Positions 1 to 5,884 of a stretch of DNA of 6,069 nt are shown here, one piece after another. The stretch covers positions 1 to 6,069 of the forward strand of contig CALJZV010000616.1 in the NCBI GenBank assembly GCA_937983475.1, read 5' to 3'. The position numbers and the translations under genes are program-made. Each line of letters opens with the position of its first letter. The stretch's first letter is position 1. Origin of the DNA: an uncultured Verrucomicrobiales bacterium (lineage in GTDB: Bacteria; Verrucomicrobiota; Verrucomicrobiia; Limisphaerales; JACDHS01). Under the pieces are notes generated by a model. It worked only from the letters and a program-made list of their open reading frames with translations, did not search any database and was not told the DNA's origin.

Positions 1-164
1 TTCGTCCGCCACGTGGAAATCTTTATTTTGAGAGCCAAAACTTCGTCCGCCACGTGGAAAAACTTTTTTTGTGAGCCAAAACTTTGTCCGCCACGTGGAA
101 AACTTTATTTTGGGAGCCAAAACTTTGTCCGCCACGTGGAAAAGTTTTTTTTGTAAACCGAAAT
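1..164. repeat. Four-copy 41-bp tandem direct repeat
   Basis: Four units of exactly 41 bp lie head to tail at 1-41, 42-82, 83-123 and 124-164. The first 19 bases are nearly invariant and contain the 8-bp palindrome CCACGTGG. The rest is a T-rich tract followed by GAGCCAAAAC, which is degraded in the last unit. Units 1 and 3 share TTTATTTTG, while units 2 and 4 have an uninterrupted T run followed by GT, so the units alternate in an 82-bp higher-order pattern. A 41-bp period is not a multiple of three, so each unit is read in a new frame and coding is unlikely. The array begins at the window edge and probably continues to the left. Its function is unknown; the palindrome could be a protein-binding site. 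Confidence 0.93.
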
Positions 165-165
165 T

Positions 166-272
166 GGGTCGTTTTCACGGGATGGCTCGTTGCGAGCATC
201 CTGAAATCAACAATTTGCGGGTTTTGCCTTGGGGTCGCTGTTTTCGGCGGAATAAATGCAGGGAGCGAGCCT
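166..272 (+). other. Possible remnant of a secreted-protein 5' end
   Basis: Between the tandem repeats and the palindromic element, one plus-strand frame reads as a hydrophobic stretch ending in small residues (ILKSTICGFCLGVAVFGG followed by INAGSEP). This resembles a signal peptide with a cleavage region. There is no ATG in this frame within the stretch, although an ATG one frame away at 182 begins MARCEH. The frame then runs straight into the palindromic element and stops at 392. It may be the stump of a gene whose body was lost or displaced by the repeats, but it could equally be chance hydrophobicity in non-coding DNA. I would not annotate it as a gene. Confidence 0.2.
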
Positions 273-294
273 GTTTTGCAGTCTGGAGGACTGG

Positions 295-482
295 CAGAAA
301 TTAGCCGGGGGTTGAGGCTGAACGCCGATACCCCCGGTCTGAGGTGGATTAATGATCAGCACCCTGAAAGGGTGGCAGACTCATCGAAATAGCCTGAACC
401 TTCTCCGATCCTTTCAGGGTCGTGAAATTCATTCCGACGTTTTCCTGGGATGTCGCTGCGTCCAATCCCCGGCTAATTTCTG
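295..482. repeat. 188-bp imperfect palindrome, MITE/REP-like
   Basis: The ends form a perfect 16-bp inverted repeat: CAGAAATTAGCCGGGG at 295-310 and its exact complement at 467-482. A second perfect inverted repeat is nested inside, with ACCCTGAAAGG at 361-371 and its complement at 410-420. The arms between these blocks also align imperfectly when one is reversed, so the whole element is one degraded palindrome around a centre near 390. There is no transposase and no long ORF. No clear target-site duplication is visible in the flanks. This architecture fits a non-autonomous MITE or REP-type intergenic repeat that could fold into a long hairpin. Mobility is inferred from structure only; copies elsewhere in the genome would be needed to prove it. 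Confidence 0.6.
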
Positions 483-484
483 AA

Positions 485-498
485 AAGCCTGCCGGCTT
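485..498 (-). terminator. Weak hairpin terminator candidate
   Basis: Read on the minus strand, AAGCC, a GGCA loop and GGCTT form a 5-bp stem followed by a short T run, about 85 bases after the stop of the nuclease-fold gene. The short stem and short T tract make it a weak intrinsic terminator. It also lies directly against the end of the palindromic element. Confidence 0.25.
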
Positions 499-501
499 GT
501 T

Positions 502-540
502 TTCCCCTCCAGCCTCAATTCCAGTGAAAATAGAGGGGAA
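502..540. repeat. 8-bp inverted repeat downstream of EEP gene
   Basis: TTCCCCTC at 502-509 is the exact reverse complement of GAGGGGAA at 533-540, with 23 bases between. It lies just beyond the 3' end of the minus-strand nuclease-fold gene and could stabilise or terminate its transcript. The long loop and lack of a T tract make a classical terminator doubtful. Confidence 0.3.
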
Positions 541-582
541 CAGGAGTTCCCGTTGAAAGCCGTCGGGCTGTTCAGCTGACGC

Positions 583-1500
583 TTATTTGTCCTCGTCCAC
601 GAACGTCGCAACGATGGGCCGGTGATCCGAGGCAATGCCCCAGTTGGCCATCGTCGGGAGGTAGGTCTCCTTTTTCCACCAGTCGTTGGCCATGCCGGGG
701 CTGAGCAGGATGTAATCAATGCGGTTGTAGCTGTCCTCTTTGCCGTAGTAATGCGTCCAGGTGATGTTGCGCGGCGCGAAGTAGGGCACCGGATTGGGCA
801 GGTTGTCGCCGTTGCGCTCGGCGGGCCGCGTGTCCTTCAGCGCCGCCTTGCCCTTTCCGAGAATCGCTTTCACGGCCTTGGAATCCTGCGTGTCATTGAA
901 ATCACCCAGCACGACAAGGTTCGCGTTGGGATTGGCCGCAAGCCGCGTGTCGATTTTCTCGCGCAGCACCTTGGCCTCCTCCAGGCGCAGTTCGGCCTCG
1001 TCGGCTTCCGGGACCGGGCGCTTGGACTTCAAATGCGCCGTGATCAGGGTGAACGAATACTTGGGCGTGACTTGAATATCCACCTCGGCAAACCCGCGGC
1101 TGACGCGAAAGCGCCGTCCGCTGAGCAGAAAGGAATCGTTGGTGTGGGGCCGCCGGGCCGTGATGGGAAATTTGCTCAGGACCGCCACGTGAATGTTGGT
1201 GTCGTAGCCGGTGATGTGTTCCCAGTGCGGATAGTCCAGGCCGTCCTTCTTGAGCGCGTCGCGCAGTTCCAAGAGCGCGTTGGTGCTGCCCATTTCCTGC
1301 AACGCCAGGACATCCGCATTGAACGACTTGATGTATTCGCGCAGTTTCTCCTTGGCGGCGTCGGACTTGGCCGGGCGCGTTCCGGCGGGCTTGTCCAGGT
1401 AGTTTTCCACGTTGTAGCTGGCGACTCGGAAAATGCCGCCGTTGAGAAAATGAACGCCCAGAGTCAGGGCCAGGACCACGCCGAAAAACGCACGTTTCAT
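583..1500 (-). CDS. Secreted endonuclease/exonuclease/phosphatase family protein
   Basis: A 305-residue protein with the endonuclease/exonuclease/phosphatase (EEP, DNase I-like) fold. Residues 1-21 (MKRAFFGVVLALTLGVHFL then small residues) form a Sec-type signal peptide without a lipobox cysteine, so export is likely. The catalytic motifs appear in order: ASYNVENY with metal/substrate Asn30, LALQE with Glu69, TAHLKSK with His156, LGDFND with Asp200 and Asn202, RIDYILL with Asp262 and SDHRPI with Asp302-His303. The set looks complete, so the enzyme should be an active Mg-dependent phosphodiesterase. The substrate (nucleic acid, phospholipid or another phosphoester) cannot be told. The start at 1500 was chosen because the signal peptide follows it directly; the open frame upstream overlaps purE antisense. 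No strong Shine-Dalgarno sequence is visible. It is transcribed divergently from purE across about 115 bases. Confidence 0.9.
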   Translation of the reverse strand: MKRAFFGVVLALTLGVHFLNGGIFRVASYNVENYLDKPAGTRPAKSDAAKEKLREYIKSFNADVLALQEMGSTNALLELRDALKKDGLDYPHWEHITGYDTNIHVAVLSKFPITARRPHTNDSFLLSGRRFRVSRGFAEVDIQVTPKYSFTLITAHLKSKRPVPEADEAELRLEEAKVLREKIDTRLAANPNANLVVLGDFNDTQDSKAVKAILGKGKAALKDTRPAERNGDNLPNPVPYFAPRNITWTHYYGKEDSYNRIDYILLSPGMANDWWKKETYLPTMANWGIASDHRPIVATFVDEDK

Positions 1501-1518
1501 GGGCGAATCAATAGCCGG

Positions 1519-1537
1519 TTTGACGGTCCGGGTCAAA
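1519..1537. promoter_or_regulatory. Short dyad in divergent EEP/purE spacer
   Basis: TTTGAC at 1519-1524 and its complement GTCAAA at 1532-1537 form a perfect 6-bp dyad with a 7-base centre. It sits in the only spacer that can hold promoters for both the nuclease-fold gene and purE. It could be an operator, but six bases can arise by chance. The TTGACG at 1520-1525 resembles a -35 box, yet no good -10 box lies at the proper distance. Confidence 0.2.
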
Positions 1538-1615
1538 GCAAGTCGGGAATGGGCTTGTCGGAGCCACCTCGCGGCTCGACACCCGCAGGCGAACCCGCTA
1601 CAACTCGCCGCCGTT

Positions 1616-2131
1616 ATGGCATCCGTTTCCAAACAAACCAGACCGCTGGTCGGCATCATCATGGGCAGCCAGTCGGACTGGGACACCATGCAGCATGCCG
1701 CGGAGCAGCTCGCGGCGTTGAAAGTGCCCTTTGAAACCAACGTCGTCTCGGCCCATCGTACACCGGACTGGCTGTTTCAATACGCCCAAACCGCCGCCGA
1801 ACGCGGGCTTGAAGTTATCATCGCCGGAGCGGGAAGAACAACGCATATGCCAGGCATGTGCGCCAGCAAAACCGTCCTGCCCGTGCTGGGAGTCCCGGTC
1901 GAGTCCAAGGCGCTCAAGGGGCTTGATTCGCTCCTGTCCATCGCGCAGATGCCCGGCGGCGTGCCGGTGGGCACACTGGCCATCGGCAAGGCGGGCGCCA
2001 TCAACGCGGCGCTGCTGGCCACGGCCATCCTCGGAAACAAATACCCGCAGTTTCGCAAGGCTTACGATGGATTCCGCGCGCAGCAGACCCGCAAGGTCAT
2101 GGCGAAGCGAAAATTGCCTCCGGCCAAATAG
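1616..2131 (+). CDS. purE: N5-carboxyaminoimidazole ribonucleotide mutase (class I PurE)
   Basis: A 171-residue cytoplasmic enzyme that converts N5-CAIR to CAIR in de novo purine synthesis. Family signatures are GIIMGSQSDWDTM (13-25), VVSAHRTPD (43-51), VLGVPVES (90-97), LDSLLSIAQMP (103-113) and TLAIGKAGAINAALLA (120-135). Length fits class I PurE, which works with PurK, and a purK reading frame lies downstream. The ATG at 1616 puts the first beta strand at the usual distance from the N-terminus; no clear ribosome-binding site precedes it. One oddity stands out: the loop normally written GAGGAAHLPGM reads GAGRTTHMPGM (71-81), replacing Gly-Ala-Ala with Arg-Thr-Thr (74-76). This loop lies near the ribonucleotide phosphate in known PurE structures, so activity is uncertain. 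The gene is 56 bases upstream of hicB on the same strand. Confidence 0.95.
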   Translation: MASVSKQTRPLVGIIMGSQSDWDTMQHAAEQLAALKVPFETNVVSAHRTPDWLFQYAQTAAERGLEVIIAGAGRTTHMPGMCASKTVLPVLGVPVESKALKGLDSLLSIAQMPGGVPVGTLAIGKAGAINAALLATAILGNKYPQFRKAYDGFRAQQTRKVMAKRKLPPAK

Positions 2132-2187
2132 CTGCCGGCGTTCCTTGCTCCAATTTATGTTTTCACCTAGCTTGCTTGGAATTCGTC

Positions 2188-2394
2188 ATGCGACTGAAAA
2201 TTGAAATCGAACAGGAAGACGATGGCCGATGGATTGCGGAAGTGCCCGAGCTTCCGGGAGTGATGAACTACGGAAAAACCCGCGAAGAGGCCATTACCCA
2301 CGTTGAAGCCATGGCGCTCCGGGCCATGGCAGACCGCTTGGAAAATGCCGAAGCGGTCCCCGCCGTGGTTGAAGCGTTTCTGGTCGCGGCATGA
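2188..2394 (+). CDS. hicB: HicB-like antitoxin
   Basis: A 68-residue protein of the HicB/UPF0150 fold. It shows the typical opening beta strand, EQEDDGRWIAEVPELPGV (9-26), followed by GKTREEAITHVEAMALR (29-45), the pattern that defines the RNase H-like HicB antitoxin domain. It ends shortly after this domain and has no C-terminal DNA-binding segment, so autorepression by this protein alone is unlikely. Its job would be to bind and neutralise the HicA toxin encoded next; the hicA start codon overlaps its stop as ATGA, implying translational coupling. The ATG at 2188 was preferred over a TTG at 2176 because the family starts right at the MRLKIEI strand. Antitoxin-first order occurs in many HicBA pairs. 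Placement between purE and purK is unusual. Confidence 0.87.
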   Translation: MRLKIEIEQEDDGRWIAEVPELPGVMNYGKTREEAITHVEAMALRAMADRLENAEAVPAVVEAFLVAA

Positions 2395-2603
2395 GCGTTT
2401 GGGGTTCCGCAAAGGCCAAGCGCGTTTTGGCCGCGTTGTTGAGAGCCGGTTGGACCATCAAGAGGCAAACCGGATCCCACAAAGTGCTTTCCAAGCCGGG
2501 AATGCCCGACGTTGTTTTTGCTTTCCATGACGGAGATGAAATCGGGCCGCGGATGCTGTCCCGAGTTGCCAAACACACTGGATTGAAACCCGAAGACCTG
2601 TGA
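2391..2603 (+). CDS. hicA: HicA-like mRNA interferase toxin
   Basis: A 70-residue protein of the HicA/YcfA double-stranded-RNA-binding-like fold. The KAKRVLAALLRAGWTIKRQ helix-strand start (8-26) leads to TGSHKVL with the catalytic-type His30. VVFAFHDGDEIGPRMLSRV (41-59) and HTGLKPEDL (62-70) match the usual end of the family. HicA toxins cleave mRNA and are held inactive by HicB. The gene starts inside the hicB stop (ATGA), and its own TGA at 2601-2603 overlaps the GTG start of purK. All expected residues seem present, so it is probably functional or was recently so. No separate promoter is obvious, so expression likely depends on the purE-side transcript or on a promoter in the 56-base gap before hicB. 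Confidence 0.87.
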   Translation: MSVWGSAKAKRVLAALLRAGWTIKRQTGSHKVLSKPGMPDVVFAFHDGDEIGPRMLSRVAKHTGLKPEDL

Positions 2604-2881
2604 GACCGACTACAAACTCACCCATTCTCCCCGGAGCCACCATCGGCGTGCTGGGCAGCGGCCAGCTTGGCCGCATGTTTGCCATTGCCGCGCGCGAGCT
2701 GGGCTATCGCATCATCACCTTCTCGCCCGACAACGACACGCCCACGGGGCACATCGCCGATCGCGAGTTTTCCTGCGGTTACGAGGACCTGGAGCGTGTG
2801 GGCGGATTCGCGGGGCGGTTGGTCTTGTTAACTTTCGGCTTCGACCTGGTTCCATGCGCATCCCCCCGCCCGGCGTCTTAA
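2600..2881 (+). CDS. PurK N-terminal fragment (pre-ATP-grasp domain)
   Basis: The upstream half of the interrupted purK: 93 residues holding the Rossmann-like nucleotide-binding start, with GSGQLGRM (19-26), FSPDNDTPTGHIAD (41-54) and YEDLERV (61-67). It ends at the premature TAA. The last 20 residues do not resemble PurK. As a free product it would lack the catalytic domain. Confidence 0.5.
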   Translation: MRPTTNSPILPGATIGVLGSGQLGRMFAIAARELGYRIITFSPDNDTPTGHIADREFSCGYEDLERVGGFAGRLVLLTFGFDLVPCASPRPAS

Positions 2882-2908
2882 GTCGTCGCGGTCCGGCCCG
2901 ACGGCCAG

Positions 2909-3754
2909 GTGCTGCACGTCACCCAGCATCGGCTTCGCGAAAAGACCTTCCTTTCGGACAACGGGTTTCCCGTCACGCCGTTTCGCCGCATCAACTCCCT
3001 GCAGGACCTCGAAAGCGCCGCGCGCGACCTGGGGCTGCCGGCCGTTCTCAAGACCGCCAGCTTCGGCTACGACGGCAAGGGGCAGGTGAAGCTCAAAACT
3101 GTTGAGGAAATAAAACCGGCCTTTGACGCGTTGCGCGGGGCTGAAGGCATTTACGAGGCGTTTGTGGATTTTGAAAAGGAAGTCTCCGTTGTGGCCGCGC
3201 GCACGGCCAGCGGCGAGTTTGCGGCGTTTCCGGTGTTTGAAAACACGCACGCCAACCACATTCTTGACGTGACGTTTGCCCCGGCGGCGATTTCGCTGGC
3301 GCTGGCGCGGCAGGCATGCGAACTGGCCGCGGGCATTCTGGAAAAACTCAACGTCGTGGGGCTGCTCACCGTGGAAATGTTCGTGACCCGCGACGGCCGG
3401 CTGCTGGTCAATGAACTCGCGCCGCGCACGCACAACTCCGGTCACCTGAGCATTGATGCCTGCGTCACCAGCCAGTTTGAGCAACAGGTGCGCGCCGTGT
3501 GCGGCCTGCCCTTGGGCTCGACCGAACTGCGCCGGCCCGCCGCGATGGCCAATCTCCTTGGCCACCTTTGGCAGGGAGGCGAACCCAACTGGGCCGCCGC
3601 ATTGCGCGATCCGTTCGTCAAGCTGCACCTTTACGGCAAAAAAGAGGCGCGCGTGGGGCGCAAGATGGGGCACCTGACGGCCACCGGCGACACGGTGGAG
3701 GAAGCCGTTGAGCGCGTCATCACGGCGCGGAAACGGCTGCTGACAGTGAAGTGA
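2909..3754 (+). CDS. purK: PurK ATP-grasp and C-terminal part, 281-residue open frame
   Basis: The downstream part of purK is intact and well conserved. Counting from a GTG at 2909, it has LHVTQHRLREKTFL (2-15), the ATP-binding PAVLKTASFGYDGKGQ (44-59), YEAFVDFEKEVSVVAAR (82-98), the metal-binding Glu in LTVEMFV (153-159), NELAPRTHNSGH (168-179) and KLHLYGKKEARVGRKMGHLT (238-257). It would lack the pre-ATP-grasp domain. GTG 2909 has no ribosome-binding site and falls inside a conserved segment, so it is more likely a remnant of full-length purK than an independently evolved start. Its 3' end overlaps the convergent small gene on the minus strand by 35 bases. Confidence 0.7.
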   Translation: MLHVTQHRLREKTFLSDNGFPVTPFRRINSLQDLESAARDLGLPAVLKTASFGYDGKGQVKLKTVEEIKPAFDALRGAEGIYEAFVDFEKEVSVVAARTASGEFAAFPVFENTHANHILDVTFAPAAISLALARQACELAAGILEKLNVVGLLTVEMFVTRDGRLLVNELAPRTHNSGHLSIDACVTSQFEQQVRAVCGLPLGSTELRRPAAMANLLGHLWQGGEPNWAAALRDPFVKLHLYGKKEARVGRKMGHLTATGDTVEEAVERVITARKRLLTVK

Positions 3755-4103
3755 CCCGTGTGGTCGCGCGGTTCAAGCGGCTGTAAAGGCTCAACAACCG
3801 CCGGCCGGACACGCGCAGTCTGAGCCGGTTGGCGCAAAAGCCGCCGCGCAGGCGCAGCCGGTAATGATATTCATTCACCACGCGCCGCAACTCCGATTCG
3901 CTGCACGCCTGTCCGGCGTCTTCCAAAAAGTCCCAGGTTTGCGCCACGGCTTTGGCATCCTTGGAGAAAATGAACCCCGCCAGCGGCAGCGCGTGAGGAT
4001 AAAGGGTGCGCATGAGCAGCTTGCGATGGAACTCCTCGGGGCGGCAGCGGAAGGCCTGACAGAACTGTTCCTTGAAAGTCGGGTCGGCAGCGTGGGTATT
4101 CAT
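3720..4103 (-). CDS. Small conserved-looking hypothetical protein (FCxxFxC motif)
   Basis: A 127-residue basic protein with no domain whose function I recognise. It begins with FKEQFCQAFRCRPEEFHRKL (10-29), then YPHALPLAGFIF (35-46), a central acidic helical part and VNEYHYRLRLRG (76-87), and ends in an arginine-rich VSGRRLLSLYSRL (98-110). There are no signal peptide or membrane helices, although the PLAGFIF stretch is hydrophobic. The pattern of an FC-x3-FxC start and an LRVSGRR tail resembles small hypothetical proteins I associate with Verrucomicrobia and Planctomycetes; that is from memory and unverified. ATG at 4103 was chosen because the longer upstream frame is compositionally different and overlaps the divergent spacer. 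The last residues run 35 bases into the 3' end of purK on the other strand, so the true end may lie near residue 111 in relatives. Confidence 0.7.
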   Translation of the reverse strand: MNTHAADPTFKEQFCQAFRCRPEEFHRKLLMRTLYPHALPLAGFIFSKDAKAVAQTWDFLEDAGQACSESELRRVVNEYHYRLRLRGGFCANRLRLRVSGRRLLSLYSRLNRATTRVTSLSAAVSAP

Positions 4104-4120
4104 GGCACCCCTATGTTTTT

Positions 4121-4169
4121 CCGATGGCGGAGGCTTGGAAATCCGGGGACGCAAGACTCGCGCCATCGG
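4121..4169. promoter_or_regulatory. 9-bp inverted repeat in divergent spacer
   Basis: CCGATGGCG at 4121-4129 and its exact complement CGCCATCGG at 4161-4169 are separated by 31 bases. They lie in the 161-base spacer between the minus-strand hypothetical gene and the plus-strand membrane-protein genes, which must contain promoters for both. It could be a paired operator site or a transcript hairpin; the sequence alone does not say which. Confidence 0.3.
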
Positions 4170-4264
4170 GGAATTCATTCGCGGAGGAGCGGGTTTTTCA
4201 CCGCTGCTATTGTAAAACGCAGGTGGCCGGCATACTCTTCTCGATATGGAATCCGCTGCGGCAA

Positions 4265-4696
4265 ATGAATGAGGCTCGAAAGTATTGTTCGTGTGTGAAG
4301 CTGAGTTTGACTGCAATATTTTTTGGCGCGGTTTCCGTTTTGTTCACCTTGCACGTTGTGGGCGGGCTTACTTCTAAAACGGGGCAGATTGAGAGCATTG
4401 ATTGGATGGCTTTCCTGATGCTTGTCTTTTCGCTCTTCCCGTATGCGATGGTGATTCTGGCCTGGAGAATTGTGAGGAAGCATCAAAGTCGGCATTTTTG
4501 TGTTGCGATGACATTGGGGGTCGTTGCTTATGGGATTTTGGAGAATGGATTGCGGTTCCAGGTTTATTTTTTCCCGAAATCAGGCCTTGATGTCATAGGG
4601 CTTTTCATTTTGCCGGTGTTTGGACCGCTTCCGATTCTTTTCTTCACTGGCATTTTTTATTTGCTTCTTGGAAGGATCAGAACCGTTTCGCGATGA
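4265..4696 (+). CDS. Hypothetical four-helix integral membrane protein
   Basis: A 143-residue hydrophobic protein with about four predicted transmembrane helices, near residues 12-34, 47-70, 77-95 and 108-135. A short basic N-terminus (MNEARKYCSCVK) and a basic link after helix 2 (RIVRKHQSRH) suggest a cytoplasmic N-terminus. I recognise no family and no catalytic motif. Codon use is more AT-rich than in the neighbouring purK and arsS-like genes, with many TTT, ATT and TTG codons, which hints at separate acquisition. The ATG at 4265 is the first in frame after the non-coding spacer; a longer frame from 4124 is mostly non-hydrophobic and unlikely. No strong ribosome-binding site is visible. 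Its TGA overlaps the ATG of the next small gene (ATGA), so the two are probably made together. Confidence 0.68.
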   Translation: MNEARKYCSCVKLSLTAIFFGAVSVLFTLHVVGGLTSKTGQIESIDWMAFLMLVFSLFPYAMVILAWRIVRKHQSRHFCVAMTLGVVAYGILENGLRFQVYFFPKSGLDVIGLFILPVFGPLPILFFTGIFYLLLGRIRTVSR

Positions 4697-4818
4697 GAAT
4701 GAACTCAAAATGGCCTCATCCGGTGGCGTTTGTTATTTTTACGACAATCGGATGGGTCATTCTGGTCGTTGTTTTGACGCGCCTGACTCTTTGGCTTTTC
4801 TCTTGGATTCGTGGATGA
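4693..4818 (+). CDS. 41-residue single-helix membrane protein
   Basis: A very small open frame starting at the ATGA overlap with the preceding membrane-protein gene. The product begins MRMNSKWPHP and then has one long hydrophobic helix (residues 11-38, with TTIGWVILVVVL at its core), ending in IRG. A second ATG at 4699 would give a 39-residue version. Support for it being real comes from the stop/start coupling, the clean hydrophobic profile and the same AT-leaning codon use as its upstream partner. It could be a small accessory subunit of the four-helix protein. It may also be the remnant of a longer C-terminal part, or a chance frame. No family is recognised. Confidence 0.5.
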   Translation: MRMNSKWPHPVAFVIFTTIGWVILVVVLTRLTLWLFSWIRG

Positions 4819-4888
4819 GCCGAAAGGCGCTCCGATCTCCATCACACCTTTTTCGATTTGAGACTTTGGGCCTTTGTTGTTGCCCCAT

Positions 4889-5833
<945 letters not shown>

Positions 5834-5884
5834 GCAGGTGTGGTTGTTTTGCCCAGCGAAAGAGTGCCGCGCCTATCAGCAAAT

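Larger units (their letters stand above)
2600..3754 (+). pseudogene. purK: purK, N5-CAIR synthase, interrupted by in-frame stop
   Basis: Read through, this frame gives a 384-codon ATP-grasp protein of normal PurK length. PurK uses ATP and bicarbonate to convert AIR to N5-CAIR, the substrate of PurE. The N-terminal IGVLGSGQLGRMFAIAAREL (15-34) and the complete ATP-grasp and C-terminal parts are in the same frame, yet a TAA at 2879-2881 (codon 94) breaks it. Around the stop, 2806-2881 has lost family identity: the usual TFEFENVP reads TFGFDLVP, and the next residues match nothing before VVAVRPDGQVLHVTQHRLRE resumes. Frame and spacing are preserved, so substitutions rather than an indel explain it; GAA to TAA would be one step. 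GTG at 2600 overlaps the hicA stop. It is either a decaying gene, a gene expressed as two pieces, or a sequencing or assembly error. Confidence 0.8.

Noticed and set aside
1..164. CRISPR array
   Set aside because: The segments between the conserved cores are themselves similar repeats, not unique spacers, and no cas gene is present.
71..392. Two overlapping small plus-strand ORFs across the tandem repeats
   Set aside because: They read the 41-bp repeat in successive frames and run through the palindromic element; no family resemblance and no good start.
622..1734. Long plus-strand ORF of 370 codons
   Set aside because: It is antisense to the nuclease-fold gene, which has a signal peptide and every catalytic motif in the other strand; the plus frame is a low-complexity GC-driven shadow.
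2815..2885. Frameshift explanation for the purK break
   Set aside because: The two conserved parts are exactly in phase (start codons 309 bases apart) with normal spacing, and neither alternative frame restores PurK residues.
2828..3673. Minus-strand ORF of 281 codons opposite purK
   Set aside because: The plus strand encodes clear PurK motifs across the whole stretch; the antisense frame shows no recognisable domain.
4210..4238. Sigma-70-like promoter TTGTAA - 17 bp - TACTCT before the membrane-protein genes
   Set aside because: The -10 box matches the consensus at only three of six positions; too weak to annotate.
4246..4272. Short leader ORF (MESAAANE) overlapping the start at 4265
   Set aside because: Eight codons with no ribosome-binding site and no regulatory structure; most likely chance.
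4819..4888. Terminator between the convergent membrane-protein and arsS-like genes
   Set aside because: I looked for a stem followed by a T run on either strand and found none convincing in this 70-base gap.
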